64,000 nucleotides of DNA from Bacteroidales bacterium (lineage in GTDB: Bacteria; Bacteroidota; Bacteroidia; Bacteroidales; UBA7332), in assembly GCA_028687995.1 (NCBI GenBank), contig JAQTZA010000013.1, positions 1 to 64,000 on the forward strand. Reading direction: 5' to 3'. Of the stretch, positions 1 through 8,435 are shown piece by piece. A model generated the notes under the pieces. It was not told where the DNA came from and ran no database searches. It saw only the letters and a list, made by a program, of their open reading frames with translations. The position numbers were made by a program, and so were the translations under genes. Every line of letters starts with the position of its first letter. Within the stretch, counting starts at the first letter, position 1.

Positions 1-87
1 GGTCGTAACTCTTAAATGACATATAAATCGTTTATTATCAACACTATAAAGATAGAAAATATCCATTAAATTGCCAAATTTTAGACA

Positions 88-122
88 CAAAAAAACTGCC
101 TCAAAAATTATTTTGAGACAGC
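88..122 (-). terminator. Intrinsic terminator of the small membrane protein gene
   Basis: Read on the minus strand, CTGTCTCAAAA and TTTTTGAGGCAG form a stem with a short A/T loop, followed by a run of seven T. It lies just past the stop of the 108-codon gene, so it should end the sigma factor/membrane protein transcript. Nothing gene-like is seen in bases 1-87. Confidence 0.75.
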
Positions 123-147
123 CTCTTCATGTATTTGGGCGCCACAG

Positions 148-474
148 TTATTTACAACAGCGGTGTTTCCATTGATTTTTGAAATCAGCTTTCTCTTCGT
201 CGGTCATGTTCATGAACTTATCGCGAAACTGAGGATTCGCAAACGGAGGACGATGGCGGTGGCGCTTGAAATGAAATCCTCCAAACAACAGCCGACTCAA
301 GGCAAACAAACCCGCCGCTTGCCAAAACGTAATCGCTGTAAGATGGAAAATGGACGGCACCAGCCAATTCCACAAAAACATAACCAACGCTGTGAGCGCC
401 GAAAAACCAATAACGATAAGAGGTAAAAAGAAGATTCGTCTTCTGTTCCAAGCTTTTTGATGTAGTGTATTCAT
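148..474 (-). CDS. Small histidine-rich membrane protein downstream of an ECF sigma factor
   Basis: This 108-residue protein has two hydrophobic segments (about residues 15-35 and 45-62) separated by a short loop. The tail is rich in His and Arg (HFKRHRHRPP), holds an acidic stretch (NMTDEEKADF) and ends in HRCCK. I do not recognise a characterised family. The tail recalls short Spy/CpxP-like sensor tails, and the gene follows an ECF sigma factor with only a repeat between them. It may therefore be a membrane modulator or target of that sigma factor, possibly sensing metal or envelope stress; this role is inferred. The start codon directly abuts a dispersed repeat that also abuts the rmlA start. 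Confidence 0.6.
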   Translation of the reverse strand: MNTLHQKAWNRRRIFFLPLIVIGFSALTALVMFLWNWLVPSIFHLTAITFWQAAGLFALSRLLFGGFHFKRHRHRPPFANPQFRDKFMNMTDEEKADFKNQWKHRCCK

Positions 475-563
475 CTGTTTATAATTTTGATTTTAATAGT
501 CAGATGGAACTCGCACATTTACATTGCCTTGTGTGTCAAAGCTGTTTTGTCGTGCTCGTTTCA
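471..563. repeat. Dispersed leader repeat, copy A
   Basis: The 67 bases from 471 match 26185-26251 at 59 positions, and both copies end in the same 13-base block CGTGCTCGTTTCA. Read on the minus strand, each copy runs directly into the ATG of the next gene: the membrane protein here, rmlA in copy B. Copy B contains an extra palindrome that copy A lacks. It fills almost the whole gap between the sigma factor gene and its downstream partner. Confidence 0.8.
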
Positions 564-567
564 TCTG

Positions 568-1143
568 TCAATAATTTAGTTCTTGATACAAATAATTTAA
601 TTTCTTACGGAGGTGCTTCACGGCATACCCTTTCCGACTAATGATGGTTTTGAGGTTCTCTCCTTTTTTATCAGCAATTTGCTGCAATGTCATATCTTCA
701 ATTTCGTTGAGTAGAAAGACTTCTCGTTGATTCTCAGGCAATTCATCTAAAGCTGTTTGAAGCTCTTTCCAGAAAATATCCTTAAAATCTGCTAATTCAG
801 GACTGTCAGTATCGTCGAGCAATAGAATCTCTTTAAAATTGAATTCGCCATCGTCGTTTTCATAACTAAAATCGTCGAGTAAGGCATCTGTTTTCTTTCG
901 CTGTCGATCGGTAATTTTGTTGCGAGCCACCTCGTATAGCCATCCGCTAATATTTTCCAACTCGGCGAGATTGGTCAATTTACTAAGCTGAAACCAAACA
1001 TCTTGTAAAACGTCTTCGGCATCCTCTATCGTTTTCACCTTTCCACGAACAAAACCAAACAGGTTCTTACCAAATTGTTGGATTGTTTTGGCAATAGAAG
1101 TCGAATTTTGTTCACTCATCGATAATTCAATTAATGTCTCCAT
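568..1143 (-). CDS. ECF-type RNA polymerase sigma factor
   Basis: A 191-residue sigma-70 family protein of ECF size. Region 2 is visible at about residues 20-75 (EDAEDVLQDVWFQL, then SGWLYEVARNKITD), and region 4 at about 130-185 (LDELPENQREVFLLNEIEDM followed by a helix-turn-helix). The linker is acidic. It should direct RNA polymerase to a small regulon. No recognisable FecR-type anti-sigma factor is adjacent; the only downstream gene is the small His-rich membrane protein. An internal ATG at codon 9 (MSEQNS) is an alternative start. A TAnnTTTG-like box (TATTTTTG) lies upstream at 1215-1208 on the minus strand. Confidence 0.9.
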   Translation of the reverse strand: METLIELSMSEQNSTSIAKTIQQFGKNLFGFVRGKVKTIEDAEDVLQDVWFQLSKLTNLAELENISGWLYEVARNKITDRQRKKTDALLDDFSYENDDGEFNFKEILLLDDTDSPELADFKDIFWKELQTALDELPENQREVFLLNEIEDMTLQQIADKKGENLKTIISRKGYAVKHLRKKLNYLYQELNY

Positions 1144-1312
1144 ACATTTGAAGACGAACGAAGATCATTTTTACTTTACAAAAGAAGCTATTTTTTCCTT
1201 TTCTTTTCAAAAATAAGTAAAGTCAATACCGTTTATACCCAAATTCAGTATTTTCAAAGAGTAATTTTGGCATTATTCGTGTAAATTTGCCGATCAGAAT
1301 TTAAATAGATTA

Positions 1313-2647
1313 ATGGCACAAACACGAGACTTAACCTCCGGTGGAATATTCCGCTCCCTTTTTGGATTAGCGCTTCCGATTATCGGGGCTTCATTTATCC
1401 AAATGACCTACAATCTGACCGATATGTTTTGGTTGGGTCAATTAGGTGGAAAAGCCGTGGCAGCTGTAGGTGCCGCAGCTTTTTTTTCGTGGATGAGCAC
1501 TGGCATAGCCTACGTCACAAAGATTGGTGTAGAGGTAACGGTGTCGCAATCGCTGGGTGGCGGATATGTAAAAAGAGCTCGAATGTTTGCATCTCATGCC
1601 GTGTCTCTTGCATTTCTAATCGCATTGTTTTTTCTTATCCTCACTCAGATTTTTGCCGATTCGATGATTGGCTTTTTTGGACTCGATGCTGCTATTGCGC
1701 AACAAGGAGCACTTTATCTCCGCATTGTTGCTCCCGGATTACTTTTCACATTTCTAAATCAGACGTTCTCTGGCATTTACAATGCATCAGGAAATAGTAA
1801 AATTCCTCTTTATATAAACGGTTGTGGCTTGTTGCTCAACATGACACTCGATCCTTTATTGATTTATGGTATTGGATTTTTTCCTCAGATGGGAATAGTT
1901 GGAGCTGCCATTGCTACTACTCTATCTCAAGGATTGGTCACTGCATTATTTGTATTTCGACTCTATTCGTTCCGTTCTCCCTTAGGGAAATTGCCACTAC
2001 TTACCCAAATGCGTCATCGTTTTGTGAAAAGAATTCTTTCGATTGGTTTTCCTGTAAGTTTACAAAGTGTACTATTCTGTGGGATATCGATGATTACTAC
2101 ACAATTGGCTGCTAAGTGGGGATATCCTGCCATGGTGGCTCAAAGTGTTGGAGGCCAAATCGAAGCAGTGTCGTGGATGTCGGCAGGTGGATTTTCTACA
2201 GCGTTAGGCGCTTTTGTCGGGCAAAACTTTGGTGCACGAAAGTTCGATCGAATAAAAAAAGCATTTCGAATTACATTGATAATGGGAATCTTTATTGGTT
2301 TAGTGGCAGGATTCGTCTTTTATTTCTTTGGGTCGGATATATTTTTCGCTTTTGTAAAAGACAATGCTGCTGCTTTCGAAGGTGGACGCTATTTACGCAT
2401 TTTGGCATATTCTCAGGTTTTCATGCTCACAGAGATGGTCACTGCCGGTGCTTTTAATGGTTTGGGCCGCACGAAACCTCCAACAGTGATAGGAATAACC
2501 TTTAATGCCATGCGTATCCCTTTAGCCTATGCGCTCGTTACGATTCCTATTTTGGGAGTACAAGGTGTGTGGTGGAGCATTACCATAAGCAGCATTATCA
2601 AAGGAATTGTCTCGCCGCTTTGGTATCGATACAAAGTGAAATTGTAG
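1313..2647 (+). CDS. MATE family multidrug/cation efflux transporter
   Basis: A 444-residue protein with about 12 hydrophobic segments in two homologous halves, the usual MATE length. The N-terminal half contains LALPIIGASFIQMTYNLTDM and GQLGGKAVAAVG, both typical of the family. It should export organic cations or drugs in exchange for Na+ or H+ at the inner membrane; the substrate cannot be read from sequence. A TAAATTTG box at 1282-1289 gives a predicted leader of about 17 nt. The gene converges on the SGNH hydrolase with only six bases between stop codons and no separate terminator. Confidence 0.93.
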   Translation: MAQTRDLTSGGIFRSLFGLALPIIGASFIQMTYNLTDMFWLGQLGGKAVAAVGAAAFFSWMSTGIAYVTKIGVEVTVSQSLGGGYVKRARMFASHAVSLAFLIALFFLILTQIFADSMIGFFGLDAAIAQQGALYLRIVAPGLLFTFLNQTFSGIYNASGNSKIPLYINGCGLLLNMTLDPLLIYGIGFFPQMGIVGAAIATTLSQGLVTALFVFRLYSFRSPLGKLPLLTQMRHRFVKRILSIGFPVSLQSVLFCGISMITTQLAAKWGYPAMVAQSVGGQIEAVSWMSAGGFSTALGAFVGQNFGARKFDRIKKAFRITLIMGIFIGLVAGFVFYFFGSDIFFAFVKDNAAAFEGGRYLRILAYSQVFMLTEMVTAGAFNGLGRTKPPTVIGITFNAMRIPLAYALVTIPILGVQGVWWSITISSIIKGIVSPLWYRYKVKL

Positions 2648-2653
2648 ATAAAA

Positions 2654-4090
2654 TCAACGAACCACGAGTTTTACGCAGCTCGTACCATTTGACCGAGTAA
2701 TGTGTAGCAAGTAAACACCTTGCTTTAATTGCCCTTTGTCCAAAGAAAATTGTTTGGAAATTTCTCCAGCCTCTACCCACTGTTTTCCCCAATCAACCAC
2801 CTTCATTCCGGTCAATGATGTAACCGAAAATTCATAAAGAGTAGAGAAATCGTTGTAAAAATGAAGACTAAAATTGTCTTTTATTGGATTTGGAGAAACA
2901 ATCAGTTTATTGGTATAAGGCGTCGTTTCTAGCTTTGTAATGAGTGATTGATAGTGGCCTGCCTTTTGTAAATTAAAAATCTCAAAATTGTAACCACTGC
3001 TGTAATAATTATGAGTATTATGAATTTTGAAATGTACTTGATGTATTGTGTCTGGAAGATTTTCGGCAATACGAGCAAAAGATAATGCCGGTCCCCAAGT
3101 AGAGGTCCAATATGAATCAAAATATTTATGTGTTCCATTATCTACCCATACCTCTACTCTACCTCTTTCTGGCGAGTTATGTCTGGTGTATAGAAATGAT
3201 AATGCTTTGCCATTCATATCAAAACTAAGAGTTGCACCAATTGTATTTGAATTCCATCCATTTTCCGAAACATTCCATCCCGTATTTTCTGAAGGAGTTA
3301 TTGTAGAATGTGAGTATTTTTCTGTGTGCTCGTAAAAATCTGAGTAAAGAGGCGATGCAATATTTGACAAACTATCAATATCAATGAGTGTTATCGGTAG
3401 ATGCTTATAGATTGAATCCAACTCGTCAGTAACAAAATTGGCAATATACTGCATTCCTAAATCGACGGGATGTAATCCGTCTTCAAAATATAGATTAGCA
3501 ATGGGAACTGTGTCTTGAGCTACTTTTGCATCAATCCATTCTGCATAATTGATACAGGGTATATTATAATGAAATGCGATGGGTTTATGCGCCAAATATC
3601 CAGTTCCACCATTTTGTTCTCGGAGCATCAACATCATCAATCCAGGGTAATTGGTATTGTGTAAAACTTGCCGAACAAGCCCTTCCATAGTTTGTGCCAC
3701 CAATTCGTTAGCTCCGTCGTTTACAGAAAATTCGACAACCACAAAATCTGGATTGTAATCCAATAAATCTTGTCGCAATCGATGTACTCCAATATCGCTG
3801 CCAGTACCTCCAATGCCTGCATTCACAAGTGTGACAGACGATTGCGGAAATTTTGATTTCCACCAATCTGTCACCAAATTCGTCCATCTTTTAGCAGGTG
3901 TTGTGGCAAAAGATCCATACGTGATGGAACCACCAATAACTCCAATGACAATAGGAGCACCTGATTGAGCTTTTTGCATCGCTTTGTAGATACGTGCAGT
4001 ATCGTAGCGTTGGGTAAATTGCGATTGTCCATGTATATGTATACAAAAGTTTAAAAGCAATATGAATATGGATGATTTTTTAATGCTCAT
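2654..4090 (-). CDS. Secreted SGNH/GDSL hydrolase with type IX secretion tail
   Basis: A 478-residue protein with an N-terminal signal peptide (residues 1-21). The SGNH blocks are visible: GGSITYG (nucleophile S55), AGIGGTGSD (G92-D99), SVND (N124) and DGLHP (D204, H207). These predict an esterase or deacetylase acting on carbohydrate or lipid esters. A less conserved beta-rich domain follows (about 260-390). The last 80 or so residues (VSPNPIKDNFSLHFYN, QLKQGVYLLHI, then KLVVR) are a type A type IX secretion signal, so the product should cross the outer membrane through T9SS. A TATATTTG box lies at 4140-4133 on the minus strand. Confidence 0.9.
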   Translation of the reverse strand: MSIKKSSIFILLLNFCIHIHGQSQFTQRYDTARIYKAMQKAQSGAPIVIGVIGGSITYGSFATTPAKRWTNLVTDWWKSKFPQSSVTLVNAGIGGTGSDIGVHRLRQDLLDYNPDFVVVEFSVNDGANELVAQTMEGLVRQVLHNTNYPGLMMLMLREQNGGTGYLAHKPIAFHYNIPCINYAEWIDAKVAQDTVPIANLYFEDGLHPVDLGMQYIANFVTDELDSIYKHLPITLIDIDSLSNIASPLYSDFYEHTEKYSHSTITPSENTGWNVSENGWNSNTIGATLSFDMNGKALSFLYTRHNSPERGRVEVWVDNGTHKYFDSYWTSTWGPALSFARIAENLPDTIHQVHFKIHNTHNYYSSGYNFEIFNLQKAGHYQSLITKLETTPYTNKLIVSPNPIKDNFSLHFYNDFSTLYEFSVTSLTGMKVVDWGKQWVEAGEISKQFSLDKGQLKQGVYLLHITRSNGTSCVKLVVR

Positions 4091-4215
4091 TATTTCGATG
4101 AAAGCCGACTATTAAAATTTATAATTAGTGTGCAAATATATGGTTAAAACACGATTTCGGTTATTTCCAATCAAAAATTAATGTAATGTTCATTCGAATT
4201 GATGTTGATTTTATA

Positions 4216-4254
4216 TAAAAACTAAAGAGGATGCCTTATCCAGACATCCTCTTC
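4216..4254 (-). terminator. Terminator after the thioredoxin-fold gene
   Basis: On the minus strand AAGAGGATG pairs with CATCCTCTT across an 11-14 nt loop and is followed by TAGTTTTTATAT. It lies just beyond the stop of the redoxin-like gene. Confidence 0.75.
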
Positions 4255-4271
4255 AACATTGGAAAAACTTC

Positions 4272-4766
4272 CTAATTTAAAATTTCATTCAATTTCTGTG
4301 GTGAAACATTTTTCGCTACAACTACTCCATTTGGGTCAATCAGGTAATTCGTATACCCATTCGACAAATTGTAATTACGATAAACGTCAGAATTTTCTCC
4401 TTGAACTACATTCAGTTGTGTATTCGGATCCATTCCATCGGCACTTACCGTCTCTTCAAAAATAGTTCGATTAGTATCGAATGAGAGAGACAAGTTGTGT
4501 ACCCTGTTGGCATAATGCCGTTTTATTGAGTTGTAAAGAAGTAGATTGTTCATACGAGACTCTCCATCATACGCTGCCCAAAATTGCAACAAGAGATATT
4601 TGCCTCGCATACTACTCAACAACTCTTTTCCATTTTCGTCGATTTGAATCTCAGGAGCAAAGCTACCCGGCGTTAATCCCTCTTCTGGTCGAACATCTTT
4701 GGTGACGTAAGCAGTCAGTGGAATCAAAATCAACAAAAGCAGAAAATAGCTTTTGAAAGAACGCAT
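4272..4766 (-). CDS. Thioredoxin-fold (redoxin-like) exported protein lacking CxxC
   Basis: The chosen start is codon 45 of the ORF-track entry. It begins MRSFKSYFLLLLILIPLTAY, a clear signal peptide, and gives 164 residues. The mature part resembles AhpC/TSA or TlpA-like proteins: GSFAPEIQ, then KYLLLQFWAAYDGES, then a strand with YLIDPNGVVVAKN. The position where thioredoxins carry WCxxC reads WAAYDGES, so the redox cysteines are absent. It is probably a periplasmic protein that kept the fold but not disulfide chemistry. The longer upstream reading is rich in Lys/Arg and would bury the signal peptide. Confidence 0.75.
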   Translation of the reverse strand: MRSFKSYFLLLLILIPLTAYVTKDVRPEEGLTPGSFAPEIQIDENGKELLSSMRGKYLLLQFWAAYDGESRMNNLLLYNSIKRHYANRVHNLSLSFDTNRTIFEETVSADGMDPNTQLNVVQGENSDVYRNYNLSNGYTNYLIDPNGVVVAKNVSPQKLNEILN

Positions 4767-5004
4767 AAAATTTGGTTTTCGTTTCACAATAAGCTTTCCG
4801 TCTAAAAAAATAGAGCGAAAAACTCTGCAGATTTTCTGCAACAAAAAAGATAATTCATTCAAAATGAACACACTTTTCTGGTTCTTCAACCGATGCAAAG
4901 ATGAACCGAATGAATTAGAAGACCAAAATTTATTGTTTTTTTATGAGAAAAAGAGCCGTTTTAACTCTTTATCTTCTCAAAATAGTTAATTTATGTTCCC
5001 GTTT

Positions 5005-5304
5005 TTAGTTAAAATAGTCTACGCAGGCTCGGCTTTCAAGGTGTTCTCTGATGATTTTTGCAACAGCTAGGTGATCGGGATGTTTTGCATAAACTTCCAC
5101 ATCCTCCATTTTCTCAAACTCAGAAGTCAATGAAAAATCATACATTTCTGATGAGTTCGCATTGATACCCACTTCCATGCTTTTCAATACTTCTATTTTT
5201 GAAGTTAATCCCTCAAGACTTGCCTTGATTTCACTTAATTTCGAAGATTTAGCCTCCTCAGATTCAAACTCTTTTAACTTGAAAAGTACAATGTGCTTTA
5301 CCAT
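5005..5304 (-). CDS. Dabb (stress-responsive alpha/beta barrel) domain protein
   Basis: A 99-residue protein covering one Dabb domain: it opens with VKHIVLFKLKEF and closes with YAKHPDHLAVAKIIREHL, the hallmarks of the family. Dabb proteins are small cytosolic dimeric ferredoxin-like barrels. Some bind or cyclise aromatic polyketides, others are stress-induced with unknown ligand. No neighbour suggests a substrate, so the function stays open. Confidence 0.88.
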   Translation of the reverse strand: MVKHIVLFKLKEFESEEAKSSKLSEIKASLEGLTSKIEVLKSMEVGINANSSEMYDFSLTSEFEKMEDVEVYAKHPDHLAVAKIIREHLESRACVDYFN

Positions 5305-5449
5305 TATCTATATTTTAAATTGTTTGTAGGTGCAAATTTACACGATTTATTGAGAATGAATAGCTGAAAAAGTTACCAACTATCATAAATTGTGTCATCA
5401 TTGTCCTCATAATTTGATATTTTTATTTTAAATGATTGAATGAAAAGAA

Positions 5450-5477
5450 TTGAAATCATTCTGAAATATTATCTTTG
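5450..5477 (+). promoter_or_regulatory. Promoter of the ROK kinase gene
   Basis: TTG at 5450-5452, a 17-base spacer and TATCTTTG at 5470-5477 match the Bacteroidota -33/-7 consensus. The expected start point near 5484 lies downstream of the ORF-track start (5440). The kinase must therefore start at 5503 or 5515. Confidence 0.7.
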
Positions 5478-5502
5478 CAATAAGATAACACTAACTCTAA
5501 AA

Positions 5503-6477
5503 ATGATAAACAAAATGGAAAAACCGTATGTAATTGGTATCGACATGGGCGGTACAGGCACCAAATTTGGAATAGTTGACACTAAAGGGAACATATTGGG
5601 TCAAGGATCAATTCCTACACCTGAATATCCAGAAATTCAAGATTACATCGACGCACTCTATGAAGGACTACTTCCTCTGATTGAAGAAGTGGGTGGAGTT
5701 TCTCAAATAAAAGGCATTGGTATTGGTGCACCCAACGGTAATTATTACACTTCATCTATCGAATTTGCACCAAATTTACCTTGGAAAGGTGTAGTACCAC
5801 TAGGTAATCTATTGAAAGCTAAATTCCAACTTCCAGCTGTTGTGACCAATGATGCAAATGCAGCCGCTATTGGTGAAATGACATACGGCGTAGCTCGAGG
5901 AATGAAAAACTTCATTATTATTACCTTAGGAACAGGAGTAGGTAGCGGTATTGTGATCAACGGTGACTTAGTATATGGTCACGATGGTTTTGCAGGTGAA
6001 CTAGGACACACCACTATTCGTCGCACAAACGGTCGCCTCTGTGGATGTGGTAAAAAAGGTTGTCTCGAAACCTATGCTTCGGCTACAGGAGTTGCACGTA
6101 CAGCACGTGAAATCATCGAGACAAGCAAAGAAGACAGCACACTCCGTTCATTAGATATTGAAAAAATCACATCGAAAGATGTATATGAAGCGGCTATTAA
6201 AGGAGATAAAGTGGCAAAAGAGATTTTTCAATTTACTGGAAATTTGCTAGGAGAAGCATTTGCTGATTTCGTGGCATTCTCTGCACCCGAAGCAATAGTT
6301 TTGTTTGGTGGATTGGCTCAAGCAGGTGATTTGATTATGAAACCTATCAAAGATGGATTGGATAACAATGTCTTACCAATCTGGAGAGGCAAAATCAAAG
6401 TACTTCCATCTAATCTCAAAGCAAGTGATGCGGCAATACTTGGAGCAAGTGCTTTAGGCTGGGAAGGTAAAGAATAG
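5503..6477 (+). CDS. glcK: ROK family sugar kinase, probable glucokinase
   Basis: A cytosolic ATP-dependent kinase of about 324 residues. The phosphate-binding loop is IGIDMGGTGTKFG at the N-terminus. The ROK signature follows with GHDGFAGELGHTT and the zinc-binding CGCGKKGCLETY. It should phosphorylate glucose or a related hexose to feed glycolysis; exact sugar specificity is inferred from family. The start at 5503 (MINKMEKPYVIG) is preferred because the promoter covers the upstream ATG; 5515 is equally possible. It stands alone and ends at a strong bidirectional terminator shared with rplS. Confidence 0.88.
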   Translation: MINKMEKPYVIGIDMGGTGTKFGIVDTKGNILGQGSIPTPEYPEIQDYIDALYEGLLPLIEEVGGVSQIKGIGIGAPNGNYYTSSIEFAPNLPWKGVVPLGNLLKAKFQLPAVVTNDANAAAIGEMTYGVARGMKNFIIITLGTGVGSGIVINGDLVYGHDGFAGELGHTTIRRTNGRLCGCGKKGCLETYASATGVARTAREIIETSKEDSTLRSLDIEKITSKDVYEAAIKGDKVAKEIFQFTGNLLGEAFADFVAFSAPEAIVLFGGLAQAGDLIMKPIKDGLDNNVLPIWRGKIKVLPSNLKASDAAILGASALGWEGKE

Positions 6478-6504
6478 AAAGGCAATCTTATCTTTTGATA
6501 CATT

Positions 6505-6546
6505 ACACAAAAAAGGCTTCTCAAAAATGAGAAGCCTTTTTTGTGT
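6505..6546. terminator. Bidirectional terminator between glcK and rplS
   Basis: A perfect 18-bp stem (ACACAAAAAAGGCTTCTC and its complement) closes on a 6-nt loop, with A-runs on one side and T-runs on the other. It can therefore work in both directions between the convergent genes. Confidence 0.92.
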
Positions 6547-6562
6547 GTCATAAGAAATGAGA

Positions 6563-6910
6563 TTATACTCGTTTTTCTTTGATTCTTGCTTTTTTACCTG
6601 TAAGAGCACGTAAATAATAAAGTTTAGCACGACGTACTTTACCTACTTTATTTACTGTAATACTTTCGATAAACGGTGAATTAACTGGAAAAATACGCTC
6701 AACACCTACGTTGTTTGATATTTTACGAACAGTCATTCGTTTGTTGACACCGTGACCTGAAATGCGAATAACATCTCCACGATAATCCTGAATACGCTCT
6801 TTGCTTCCCTCTTTGATTCGATAAGAAACAGTAATTGTGTCGCCACTTTTGAATTTTGGAATTGTTACTCCAGTTTCAAATGCTTGTTCGGCAATTTTGA
6901 TAAAGTCCAT
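6563..6910 (-). CDS. rplS: 50S ribosomal protein L19
   Basis: A 115-residue product, the usual L19 size, containing [20 protein letters not shown], the [14 protein letters not shown] stretch and the basic tail ARIKEKRV. L19 sits at the 30S-50S interface. The start is codon 17 of the ORF track ([11 protein letters not shown]); the longer reading would place the start within a region without family similarity. A TTTG-N20-TAATTTTG promoter lies upstream at 7023-6992. The gene is monocistronic between its promoter and the strong terminator. Confidence 0.97.
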   Translation of the reverse strand: MDFIKIAEQAFETGVTIPKFKSGDTITVSYRIKEGSKERIQDYRGDVIRISGHGVNKRMTVRKISNNVGVERIFPVNSPFIESITVNKVGKVRRAKLYYLRALTGKKARIKEKRV

Positions 6911-6991
6911 TTTTATTGTATTAAAATGTTCAACTAAAAACGCAATATTCACAGGCAACTCTATTCCTGTCAGAGATTACGAAAAGCGGTG

Positions 6992-7023
6992 CAAAATTAC
7001 GCACATTTTCATTAAAATCCAAA
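6992..7023 (-). promoter_or_regulatory. Promoter of rplS
   Basis: On the minus strand TTTG (7023-7020), a 20-base spacer and TAATTTTG (6999-6992) fit the Bacteroidota promoter. The leader of roughly 75 nt contains a small ACAGG...CCTGT inverted repeat. Confidence 0.65.
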
Positions 7024-7084
7024 CTTTATCATCGATATTTGTTGCTTAAGAGCAATACCAATCAGCTTTACTACAAATTTTCGT

Positions 7085-8416
7085 TCAATACAACGATTTT
7101 CCATTATAGAAATCAAGAATCTTACAACGGAATATGAAGTCATATTTCGCCTGAACCTTTTCTGATAATGATTTCAAGCGTCGATTATTGCTTTCATTAA
7201 ATTCAAATGAGGTCGATTTTCCCGATTCAAATTTATCCCGAGCATATTGATAAGCAATATTTGAAGCCTCTAGTGATTTTTCAGCTGAATTGTATTTATC
7301 ACGAGCTGCAACAGCATTATAATAGGCTTGTTGCACATCTTTCAAAAGTTCTTTTCGCGTATTTTCTACATTCAATTCACTCGATGAAATAGCAATTATC
7401 GCTTGCTTTACTTGATTTCTTGTTTCGAAGCGATTGAAAATTGGAATATTCAAAGAAAGTCCGATTGCATTTCTACCATTTTGATTAATTTGATCACCAA
7501 AGCCAGTATTTGAAAGTCCGACTGGTAAATTGTAAGTATAATAATAACCATTAGAATAAGAAGCCCCTAAACTTAAGGTAGGATAATATCCTGATTTGGC
7601 GATTTTAAGATTACGTTTACCCTCTTCCAATCTATATTCAGCCTCCTTCATAGATGGCCTGCTGCTTATCGATTGGTGGTATGTTTGTTCTACTTCGGCT
7701 ATATTAACAACGCCAGTTACCATCATTCCATCCGTTAAGGTTTCGTCCACATCAAAATTATCTATCTTCTCGACCTCCATCAATTGAGCCAAATCTAGTA
7801 GCGAAAGTTGGAGATTTGATTTCGTTTTGGTCACTTCGCTCTCATCACGAGCATTAGTGGCTCGTGTTTCGAACAATTCTGATTCTGGCAATTTACCAGC
7901 ACTGACCAATATTTGGGTACGTTGCATTTGATCAGCACTTAGCTTTGCTTGTTCTATTGCCACCTTATTCAATTCTTTGTTGTACACTACTTGTAGAAAA
8001 CCCGAAGCAACATAAAGAGCCACTGCCTCTTTTGTTTTATCGATATCAGCATTTGCTGCTAATAAATTATAACGATTAGCTTCTATTTGATTCGACAATC
8101 GAAACCCAGTGAATAAAGGCATTGAACTATTAATCGAGAGTCCAAGATTCATAGAATTGACATCACGAATTACACCATCTCTCGATGTTGAACGCCCAAA
8201 ATCAAAATTCTGATTTGCGCCTGCATTTAAATCTGGCAACCAACTATTTTTGGATGTATTAAGTTTTGTTTCAGCAGATTCTTTTGCTAATACTTTTTGA
8301 CGGATCTGAATGCTATGCGTCAAGGCATGATCAACACATTGTTGCAAAGTCCATTTATCTTGAGCTGAAACAAGCTCAACACTAAGTACACACAGAATGA
8401 TTATTAATATTCTCAT
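7085..8416 (-). CDS. TolC-family outer membrane efflux protein
   Basis: A 443-residue protein with signal peptide (residues 1-18, cleaved after VSAQ) and the repeated helical layout of the outer-membrane factor family: QQCVDHALTHSIQIRQ at the N-terminus, and GASYSNGYY plus SLNIPIFNRFETRNQVKQA in the second half. It should form the trimeric outer-membrane and periplasmic exit duct for the adjacent adaptor and MacB-type permease. It is the last gene of a three-gene operon. Confidence 0.93.
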   Translation of the reverse strand: MRILIIILCVLSVELVSAQDKWTLQQCVDHALTHSIQIRQKVLAKESAETKLNTSKNSWLPDLNAGANQNFDFGRSTSRDGVIRDVNSMNLGLSINSSMPLFTGFRLSNQIEANRYNLLAANADIDKTKEAVALYVASGFLQVVYNKELNKVAIEQAKLSADQMQRTQILVSAGKLPESELFETRATNARDESEVTKTKSNLQLSLLDLAQLMEVEKIDNFDVDETLTDGMMVTGVVNIAEVEQTYHQSISSRPSMKEAEYRLEEGKRNLKIAKSGYYPTLSLGASYSNGYYYTYNLPVGLSNTGFGDQINQNGRNAIGLSLNIPIFNRFETRNQVKQAIIAISSSELNVENTRKELLKDVQQAYYNAVAARDKYNSAEKSLEASNIAYQYARDKFESGKSTSFEFNESNNRRLKSLSEKVQAKYDFIFRCKILDFYNGKSLY

Positions 8417-8435
8417 AATAAGTTATTTATGACCC

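Noticed and set aside
163-451. Two ORFs overlapping the small membrane protein gene
   Set aside because: They run antisense or out of frame to the supported gene and show no hydrophobic pattern or motif of their own.
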